NCBI RefSeq assembly: GCF_954871325.1 | Contig: NC_088776.1 | Span: 14,322,052 to 14,386,051, forward strand | From: Gordionus sp. m RMFG-2023 | Lineage: Eukaryota; Nematomorpha; Gordioida; Chordodea; Parachordodidae | Direction of reading: 5' to 3' | DNA length: 64,000 nucleotides | Part shown: positions 1 to 10,700 of the stretch, one piece after another | Numbering within the stretch: the stretch's first letter is position 1 | Layout of the letters: the number at the start of each line of letters is the position of its first letter | The notes under the pieces: generated by a model | Database searches by the model: none | The model's input: only the letters and a program-made list of their open reading frames with translations | Told to the model about the DNA's origin: nothing | Made by a program: the position numbers and the translations under genes

Positions 1-1264
1 GATTAATCGCCCGTCAGCGTTCCTTAAGATATGTCTAGCATTAATTTTTTTTTTAGTAAAATAATTTATATTTTATTATGAAATGAAACATGAATATTTT
101 ATTATGAAAATGGATTTATTTCTTTGATGATAATATGTAATATTATTTTTGTTACAATTTTATCCAAATTTTAAGCTAAAAATATTTTTTGAACATATTT
201 TGATTTGATAAGAATTTTAAATCTTCTTTGTATGTAAGTATATCTTTTTTTGAGGAATTCTTTTGCGATCTTTTATAGTTTATTTTAATCATTTTTGTAA
301 AATTATCTCTTTTCTAAAGTATATTAAATGAGGTTGTTTTATTCTAAAAAAATTTTTTAAAAATATTAATATTAAACATTTTTTTTATGTTATTTTATAT
401 GATCTTTTTAAGTATAATATTATAATGTGACAATTGTCATATTCGTTTTTTTTACCATTTTTGAAATTTTTTGACACAAAAGGGTAAAAATAATATTTAT
501 ATATAAAGATGTTAAATTATAAATTCAAATGAATAAAGGGTTAAAATATTTATAACAGTTGTTTGCGCTTTTTATATTTTCTTTATAACGGTTCAGTTGC
601 GGTTTAGAAAATTATAACGGTTCAATCCGGTTTTATTGGTCAGTTCGAAACCCTGATTACTTGATATCATACCATTTTCACATCTCCATAAAGCCACCGA
701 TGAGACTTGATACTTTTCTATGGTATATCTTTATGAAATTTTAATTTAACATGTTTACAATCTATATTTTTACCCATTTGCGTCAAAAAACTTTAAAAAT
801 GATCACTTTTATATGGTACATTTTATTTAAAATTTTAATTTAACATGTTAAAAATACATATTTTGCCCATTAGCGTCAAAAAAATTTTATATTGTTTAAA
901 AATACCGATTATGATAATTGTCATTTTTCCAAGGAACATCTTCATTGAATTTGTAATTTTACATCTTTATAAATATTATTTTTTGTGCAAAATTTCAAAA
1001 ATGTTAAAAAATAACGAATATGACAATTGTCACATTATAATATTAAGAAATATCATAAAAAGTTTAATATTAATATTTATTTACAAAAATAATTTAAAAA
1101 AGATATATTTACAAAGAAGATTTAAAATTCTTATCAAATCAATATGTTCAAAAATCTTTTTGAACTTCAAAAAATATTTTTTGCTTAAAATTTTGGGCGT
1201 GAAAATCAGTAATAAATTGTAATAATAATTAATGTTAGGCAGTCTTACGGAACGCTGACGGACC
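1..1264. mobile_element. Foldback (long inverted-repeat) element, left edge possibly cut by window
   Basis: The two ends are inverted copies: CGTCAGCGTTCC near base 12 faces GGAACGCTGACG near 1246. Homology continues inward: about 175-530 matches the reverse complement of about 930-1200, including TAATGTGACAATTGTCATA-like sequence in both arms. Between the arms, a segment of about 100 bp ending in a GCGTCAAAAAA motif occurs twice in direct orientation (about 700-800 and 810-890). No transposase is seen. The open frames here lie inside the inverted arms and look like chance. Sequence just past the right end (1264-1345: GGCTAAGCCTAATTAG and similar) recurs at 62.65-62.77 kb, so this is a repeat family. 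Confidence 0.7.
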
Positions 1265-1646
1265 ATTAGCCGATGCAGAATTTTTGACTAATTAAGTTTT
1301 AGCCGATTTTAGGCTAAGCCTAATTAGACTTAGGCTTAGTTTTTAGGCTATTATGTAACACTAATTGCATACACTTTATTTTGATTTTAAAGTTACTATT
1401 TATTATTCTGTAGTTTTTAGTGAATCTTTAATTGAATGATATTTGATTAGCCTAAAAATAGGTCATTTTTTATACGTTGACCCTTGATATTTTCTAAAAT
1501 ACAAGAACTAGGATAATCCAAACACTTCTTTAGTTACATATACCTTAGTTTGTCAAAATTTTACCCAAATCTCAAAAGATTTGGAGTATGGCTATCGATT
1601 TGACATTGAATGCTCACAATTAAAATGAATTAACCAACAAACACAG

Positions 1647-1770
1647 ACTAGATAACGAAAAGCGAAATATGGTAGATGCCGACCTCATAAAGCGCCAACT
1701 AGAGGAAAAATTGCAAGCTATAAATTCAGAAATTTATGTCAAGCTCAAAGCCAATTCCCGCGCATTCAAG
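1647..1770 (+). CDS. SMC5: SMC5 exon a (coiled coil)
   Basis: Acceptor ACACAG precedes 1647 and donor GT follows 1770. The exon starts with the last base of a split codon and encodes a charged heptad-like stretch (LDNEKRNMVDADLIKRQLEE onward). It is the first SMC5 exon visible; earlier exons are outside the window. Confidence 0.85.
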
Positions 1771-4700
1771 GTTATTATAAAGAGAATAAATACTATATTT
1801 ATTTTTATTGGCCAAAAATTAGATAAGTGACATTGATTTGTTCTATTTTATTTATTTTTGAAAAAAATTATTAATCTTTGAGAAATAAGCTGGAGTAGGT
1901 ATTTGAACAAGTCAAGCACAATCGGTCAATTTACTGCTCAAAGTCAAAGGCAATTATATTTTTATATGACTATTTATTTTATTTGGTATATAATAAAAGT
2001 AAATAACTTTACATAATATGTTCATAAATGATTTGGCAAATAGTTTATGATATTTTGGTTGATCCATTCTAAAAATAATGTTTCGTTTGCTTTGGCAGAG
2101 TTTTTTTGGGATTCAATGGAGTTATCATCATTTTTAATTAATCATAAGTTCTACTTGATATTTCTATAGTTAAATCGATTTTGGCTTGGTATGTTTGGGT
2201 TGGGTCGGTAAAATACTTTTCTTCCTACAGGTCTCGTTGTAATCGAAAAAATTACTATTCGCAGGTATCTAGCAGGATTAGCATATTCGTTTAAACAGCC
2301 AGCGAATTTAGCCATAATTCCAAATATTTTTTTAATAAAATTTTATTTTTTAATTTATATTTTATTTGATAAAATGATTTTCTAAATAGCAGATTTTATA
2401 TTTATTACATGAAAAAGAAATTGTAAGGATCACTTTATTTTATGAAAAATTTTGATATTTGAATTTATTTTAGAATAAATTAATTAAAGGATATCGCCAT
2501 CATCGGCGATACTCCTAAATTTAGAATAAAATATCATCGTTTCTTTTATGGTTTTCTTAATTCTTTTTTTTTAAACCTTTATCAAATATGCACACATATT
2601 ATTGTAAAAATCAATACATAAAATATCATCGTTTCTTTTATGGTTTTCTTAATTCTTTTTTTTTTAAACCTTTATCAAATATGCACACATATTATTGTAA
2701 AAATCAATACATAAAATAAATCTTATTCATATTTTTTTAGATTTTATATACTAATTTAAATTGTTAATTTTTGTTTTAAAATCAAGGTTCTGCACAAGTA
2801 TAAATTTAATATCCTTCGTTTCTCCAATTCCGATGAATTTTTTTTTAGAAGTTTACTCGAAGTCTTTATTAAAATAGCGCAGTATATTGGGAATGTTTTG
2901 GTATTTCCATTATTTAAGTCATCCATTAATAAATAAAATAGATAATTTTTCTTCAAATCCTTTATTCATTTTCAGAATTAGATGGAGTAATAAGTGTGAT
3001 TTATCATAATATTTCTTTTTAAAATGAATATATATTAAATATTTTATTATTTCTTTTCTAAAAATGAAGAGGAGAATAAAATAGCTCATAACAAGATGCC
3101 CTTTTAAATCTATGATAGCATTGTAAGCGTCTGATTATACGAATTGCATTTTATATTTTCAAATTTTATAATGAAATTTCTAGAAAGCCTACATTTATTT
3201 TATAAAAAATCTGTAGAAAATGCAAATTATTAGATAACAAGAGTAAAAATCGATGGTCTGACAACTCTGGTCTCTAGTGGGATGTTTAAAAATATTATCC
3301 CTTAAAAATAGTTGTATTTGAAGCACTTCTTCATTAGATTTGAACTAGTATAAATATCCTCATTTTTTGTTAATATCGTTTTTTAGGATAAGGGGTCAGA
3401 ATCGATCAGATTTCTTTACTAAAGCCGGGGCACATAGTAAAACTATTTATTAGTCTTCATTTTATCAGAGTGCGTGAAAATACATTGATTTATTCAATTA
3501 CAAATTCGAGTGGGAACATTGTGAGCCACTTTTTTTTCAACTATAAATTATTTTTTGAGCACTTTTTTAAAATATTTTTAAAATCTGATTTTATCAGAAA
3601 TGTATTCTACCATTTTGGATAACTTACCCTATGAATTTTACCCAATTTTGTTATAAACATTTGAACTTAATATAATTTATATTCTTTCATAGATTTTTTA
3701 TAAAATGACTCATAGTTATATGGAAAAATTGTATGAACATATTAGAATACATTTCTGGTAAAATCAGATTTTAAAACTTTTTAAAAAATAGCTCAAAAAA
3801 TTATTTAAAGTTGAAAAAATAACACAATGTCTAATCTTCCCACTTACCTTTTAGGTCAATTGGCCAACTTGACATACCCTGGATATAGGTATTAATTATT
3901 TACATATATTTTTATATCACCGGAAGAAGTAGCTCTATAAACCCTCCCCCCCCAGTTTTTTTAATTATATAATTTAATAAAATTTTAAACAATGTGAATA
4001 TTAGGCTAGCATAGATGAGAGGGACGTCATGGTTAAGCATTGCTTATCTATCTTGCAAACTACTATCTTATCTCTGGACCAGAAAATGGGCTTGGACCAA
4101 GCTAAATCGGGTTACGAAACTTTAAAAGTAATTTTGAAAAGAGAAATACATCATTCAATAATATTTTCTATAATGGTAATTTATTTAATTCAATACTAAC
4201 TCAACATGGTCATTTTTTAACAGATCGCCTTGTCAAAGATTCTCAAAGTTCTTTTAATATCCTGCAGAAAATAGAGTTTATAAATGCATTCTTGTTTAAA
4301 ATTCTTAATTGCTGGTGTTCTATCTTCAAATTTTTTTCTTTAGGATAATTTAGATGAATTTAAGCAAGAAAATCATATAAATTTAAAGACAAAAATATAT
4401 TTATTAATTAAAACTATAATCTAAACCGTTGATTAGAATTATATATTTTATTTACTTTAATTTTTTAAAGTCCGAGGTTCAATCGCTGAAAGAGGAATGC
4501 GATAATATGATGTCTCATTTGGAAGAAAGTGTTCGACAGCTTACTCGTAGATTAGAAACTCAGAATTTCAAAAATGCCAATAATGTGTTAACACTGGATG
4601 CTACTTTGATGACAGTATATATTTTTTTAGTTAGTCAGCATATAACTTATTCTTTGGTTAAAGGCTTCTTTACCAAAATTACTTTTACCAGGGCCTGTAT

Positions 4701-7700
4701 TGAATTTATTTATAAAAGAAAATACCATATTAAAGCGTCAGCATGTGCCATATTTAGGATTAAGTTCGTTTTATAAAAATATGGTATAAAATAATATGTT
4801 AAATTTTACGCTTACCCATTTATTTTAACTAGTTTAATATATGTAACTTGGCTTATAATTTTTATCAAAATCACAAAAGGAATTTGAGGATCTACCTAAC
4901 GATATTGACAAGCTGGAGGAGAAGATATCTTCTATCAAGACAAGAGCTGAAATGTTGGTAGTTGGAGAAAATGTATATTTTTAAATAATATAAAACATTA
5001 AAAAACCTCTATCCGGAGTTTGAATTGTCACTATAATCAAAAGATTTATTAGACTAGTGTGGGTGATGATCCAATCTCGATTTTCTAAAATTAAAAATAA
5101 AAATGTGCCAGACTGATTTTTTCCAAAATATTTTAATCAGATTGGTATTTTGCAAATCAATCTTCAGTCTTGTCTTTTGATATCGTCACTAAAGATCTGG
5201 CCTGTCAGGTAGCAAAAAAATTTCTATCTGATTTATAAATAATAAGTTACCCTACCCATGATAAATGAACATTATTAAGGGTAAAAAAGACATTTTAGAA
5301 ATTCCGGGCCGGCTTTTTTTTTGCAGAGTTAGCCCGGTTGGAATTTTTTTTGGCCTTGCATATATCTGGTCCTCACTATTAATATTGCACACAAATTGAA
5401 CGTTTCAACGCAACCTTTCAAAACACAAAAATGGATTCGTTTAAATTGGGCACTTTTCCGTTTTGCATTTTAAATTATTTATTAAAAAACAAATATCTTG
5501 CCTTTTTTTAAACATTTTTAAATTTTGAAATGATAGAATGGACACAACATCTTCTAAAAATACGAATAATTATATTGAATGATACATTAATATTTTAGCC
5601 TATGAAATGATGATATTAAAAAAAAATTTGCTGAAATGATTGAACTAGACGAGATAATATGGAACCAAGAACATGCTGACCATAAAAAACATTCATTGTT
5701 ATGGAGCATTATTCTGTTATTGGTTTCAGGTATAAATATATAAGAATATTAAATATTATCATTAAATTAGCTTAGCTCTGGAATTTTTTGGTTTTCAACG
5801 CTTTATATCTAAGGAAAAGATTAAAAAATTATAAAGATTTAGATAAGAGGAGGCCATCGGGTTCAGAAGGTGGCAAACATGAATACAAATATAGGAAATA
5901 TATAAATTTTATGCAACTGTTGCTGATAGACCGACATCTGGCAATTTAGATGCTGTGTCTCAAACATGATAAAACCTAAAATGTCAAATATATTAACAGG
6001 TTAATAAATGTATTGGAAGAAAAGCCATCTGGGATGCAGTAAAACTTATTTTTATCTATAATTTATTTATATTTTAGAGATCTGCAAAAGTAGACCTGGC
6101 CCGCTTAATTTTTTTTATCGGGTTTGGGCCAGGTCAGGACTAATATTTTTTAAAAAATTCGGGCCGGCTCGGGTCAGACCTTGGAAAGTTTTTTAAATAT
6201 ATCTAAATTTATCAATTTTATATTGAATTTTTTATGTAAAATAAAAAGATTTTATTTTATTTATAGAAACTAGATACCATATATGTCTTTTATTTTGAGT
6301 AATTATAAAAATTAATTTCTATATTTAAATAAATTCGGGCCCAGTTGGGCAGGTAAATTTTTTAAAAAAAATTTAGGTTCGGGCCATGTTTGAAAAATTA
6401 GGCCCGATGCATATCACTACATTTTATCGATAACCTTGTAGAGGATGCAGAAACCTTAAGTTTAGACAACCAACTTATTTAAAAATTCGGTTTCAAAATT
6501 TCTACTTCAACTAAAGACAAATGATACTTTACCAAAACCTACAAATGAATTTGTATTAGATATATTTAATAGCTTTATATAAATTAGTTATTAATTTATA
6601 TCAATGATGTTTTTGTATCTTAAAAGTGATATTTATATTCTTTATATTTACATGTGATATTTATGTAATTTATATTTACGGGTTATATTTTTATATAATA
6701 TTATTTCAAATTCACATTAATTAAGGTAATTTATATTCCTTATATAAAATTTAATACAAGTTAAGGGATACTTCAATTAAATTTTTCTTAACATTCAAAT
6801 AATTTATTTTTATCATGTAATAACATAATTATGTATGTATGATGAATGAATTAGGTACAAAAAAGAATTAAATATAAAATATTTTTATTAATAAATTTAT
6901 TACAATATAAATAAACAAATTTAATCTTCATCTTTAATGACAATTTCCAGGTTGGCCAGTTTTCACTCTGATTTTCTTTTTCATTTTTGACGGTCCTGAG
7001 CATCAATAAGTTAATTTTTCTCATATCAGATGCAATCACCTTTATATACGTCTCTTGGACCTTCCTCAAGGTCTTGATCCTCCTACTTCCATTAAGGTGC
7101 ATCTCTTTCCCCAGTCATCTTTTGTCATAAACCATCTTAGTCCATTTCTTCACATTACCACTCCAATCACTTCTATACCTATTTCTCATCGCAATTCCAG
7201 ACTTCCTTTTTCCCGCTACATCTTTAATGCACCCATTTCTGGCATCTGGTGCTTTGGATTTTTCTAGAAAATCCTTTCCCACATAAACCACAATACCAGT
7301 TGCCGGATTTCTCGATCTTCGGACTATCTTTACCAATCATCACCTTTGTCTTTATTGCATTCATTTTACGCCCTTTGCTTCCATAGCCATCTTCCATCTA
7401 CTATTTTATCTCTCAATTCTTCCTCACTATACAAGGTCATCTAAATATAATAGCTCCCAGGGAAGTTCTTCATACATCTCTAGCCACCACATTCATTACT
7501 AAAATAATAATGGACTCAGCATCAAGTCCTACCTTCACTTCAAAGCTTTCACTATTTCCATCATCCGTCCATACCGCAGTTTGTACTCCCACATATATTG
7601 TCACTGCCATAACCAACCATTCTGCCACACCTGATTTTCAGTCCCATCTAGTAACCTCAGGTGGCACACTGTTAAATGCCTTCTCCAAAAAAAACAAAGG

Positions 7701-10700
7701 CATAATAGAGTTTCTTTTCCTTTGAAAAATCTTCTATATTTGTCTCACTCACTACAAAAAATGCATCTGTCATGCCTTTCCCCGGTATAAAACCAAACTG
7801 GATTTAATCAATTTTTGTTTTTTGTTCCTTTAACCGCTTCTCTAACACCCTCTAAATTACTTTCTTTGCATGTTCCAAGAGTTTAATATCTCTATAAGAC
7901 CCGCAATCTAAAGGATCACCTTTCCCCTTGTAAACTGGAATAATAATTTAAATTCCCTAAAAAAAAATTTAAGAATGTTTGATTTCTTTGATGAAGAATT
8001 ATTTTCTCTGTTAGGCAACAATGGTTGTGTTGTAAGAAGGTTTACCATTGTTGTATCTGTATAATTTTGGTTATTACATAATTTTAATAATATTATAAAT
8101 ACATAAGATGTTTAATAATATAATTATATATTTCAATTTAAATATTTGTAGCATGTATCATTATATTATGTAAGATACATATTGTTTTTATGACTATTTC
8201 TATACTAGCTAGAAGCTCAAATTTTTTAATAATTTCCCCAAAACTCCTCTCTACACTAACCTCATGTTGAATTCCCCTTTAGATTAATTTTAGTGTAGGG
8301 TTTCATCAGATAATTTGATAAAAGAAATGCATCATTCCCAACCATTACAAATGGCATGGCTAGTAATTTTTGGATGTATATCATCTCAGATTAATCCGAG
8401 AATATATGAATAGTTTTATCTTCTTGTTAATTATAAAATTTGGAATTAATAAAGTTTTCTTTTAATATATTGTCTTACACCTCTTCCTTCCTTTATTTCT
8501 GTTAAGTAAATATAGGGCAAGTATTTTTTTGTATTAAATTTAAATGTTTCATATTGAAAAAATCAAAATTAACGCTTCAATTTAAACAAACTGCGTTTAC
8601 GTTTTTTTATTATTTTGAAACGCTGCGTTAAAAGTTCAATTTGTGCGCAAAGTTGAGCTATGAGTTTTTTTTTAATATGTTCGAAAAGAAGACATTTTTA
8701 AATCGCTTTTCATAATTTAATTAGGTTGTAGAAGAATACCATTCTCGTCAACTTAAAATAGATTCATTACAACAGACCCTTTCTACCTACAATGCTCAAT
8801 CCTACACCCTTGCCAACAAGAAAATAGCCCCCTTACACAAGGAATGGATACGCGAATTGACGCTATTGGTGAAGAAGATAGATGAAAAATTTTCACAATT
8901 TTTTGAAAGGATTTCTTGTGTGGGCAAGGTTGAACTGATTGGGCAGGAGGAGGCAAAAATAAAAGGTTCCTTTTTAATTTAAAATATTGAATACATAATA
9001 TTTCTTATCTAATTCGATCATAACTTTTTGAAATGATGGAATTTACCCCTAAAAATTTTAATTTTGCTTTTTAAAAAAAAATAAGGGCAAGATGAGGCCA
9101 AGTCTTCGTTACCTGAATACGACATGTTTAAATACGGTCTCGATATCAAGGTCCAGTTTAGACAGGAAGACACCCAAAAGAGGCTCAATCATAAGCACCA
9201 ATCTGGTGGAGAACGTAGCGTTTCTACTATATTCTTCTTGTTATCTTTGCAAGTAATTTTTATTTCGAATGTTCACTTAAACATTTTATTTATATTTATG
9301 ATACATACTATTTTAATAAATATCTATTTTATCTTTTAAATTTTATAAATCATCGCGTTAACCTCCCCTTCCCTCCTCCTTGCTTCATAAAGAGTAATTA
9401 ATAAATTAAGATAAATTTTTAAATTATATTCTGCAAAAAATTAATATAATTTGGTATCGATCGTGGGGTATCTAATATTTAAAAGTACCCGATGGATGTG
9501 TATCGTTATGGTTGCGTCTCTGATATTGAACTTTGTCAGGATTATGACACACTCTCAAATTTTGAAATATGACCTCTACTTCGTTTTCCTTTTATAGAGA
9601 TGCATTTTATGAAGACTTTACTGCATGACATTTATATATATCAGAGACCTGCAGAGGTACCATTTGCACGGCCCGGCCCGGTTTTAAATTTTTTAGGCCC
9701 GGCCTGGCCCGGATATTTTAAAAAAAAAATTTTACGGCTCGGCCCGGATTTAAAAATTTAAGCGGCTCGGAATTTTTCAAAATGACCTGGTATATACAAA
9801 AATTCACCTATGAGGTATTTTACCATATTTTTCAGCCAGTATTATCGCTTATTATTTAAAAAATGCATGTAAAAAGCTAATATTTTGAGAATATTATATT
9901 GAATTTATAAAAATTATAAAACAGTTATTTATAAAAATGGATATTTTGAGCATACTATATTTTATATTGCATTTATAAAAATAAAACTAATATTCATAAA
10001 AATGGTAATAATATTTGTCATATACTATATTTTATATTACATTTAAAAAAAATAAAACTAATATTTAATTTATAAAAATGGAAAATATTTTGAGAATATA
10101 ATATATTGTATTTAATTTACTATTTAATTTATAAAATAAAAATAAATCGCTATTTAAAAAAATGCATGTATAATAAATAGTATTTTGAAAATATAATCTA
10201 ATTGCACAATATTAATATAATTTATTTTATAAGATAAATTTTTAACAAAAGAAGATAATTGTATTATATAATATTGTAAAAAAAAATAATGAAAAATGTT
10301 GGATTAAAAACTTTCATGACTCAAGGTAAATATAATAAATGCAATAAATATTTGACAGTTTGCAAAGTAAAAAACCAGCATGATTGACGAAACCCTATAC
10401 TCAAGAAAGATATTAAAAATTCACAAATTATCATGAAGAAAGAGAAGCATATCTACCTTTTCAGGTTGAAGATTACTTCTTCTTTCTTCAAGAATTCTCC
10501 CAGTAGTGGAAAAATTCCGCTCACAGCTTGCACTTAAAGCAGGAATTGCCAATTTTGCTAAAATTGGAAATTCGCTTTGATGAGCCGCCCACCACTTTAA
10601 CAAATTATCCACCTTAAATGTTTTATCTATTATTTATGTAATTATAATATTCATCATCGGGTATTGACATATTACCAGAATTACCATCCCCCCCCCATTT

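Larger units (their letters stand above)
5384..8656. repeat. Imperfect inverted repeat pair flanking a 3.2-kb intron segment
   Basis: GCACACAAATTGAACGTTTC at about 5389 is the inverted counterpart of sequence at about 8610-8655 (GCGCACAAATTGAACTTTTA when reversed). The similarity runs about 90 bp. The pair encloses a hAT fragment and the dead LINE. It could be the ends of one old element or two independent repeats. Confidence 0.4.

Noticed and set aside
845-1222. 125-codon open frame on the + strand
   Set aside because: It lies within one arm of the 1-1264 foldback element, is almost all Ile/Lys/Leu/Phe, and the opposite arm shows the same DNA without a conserved frame.
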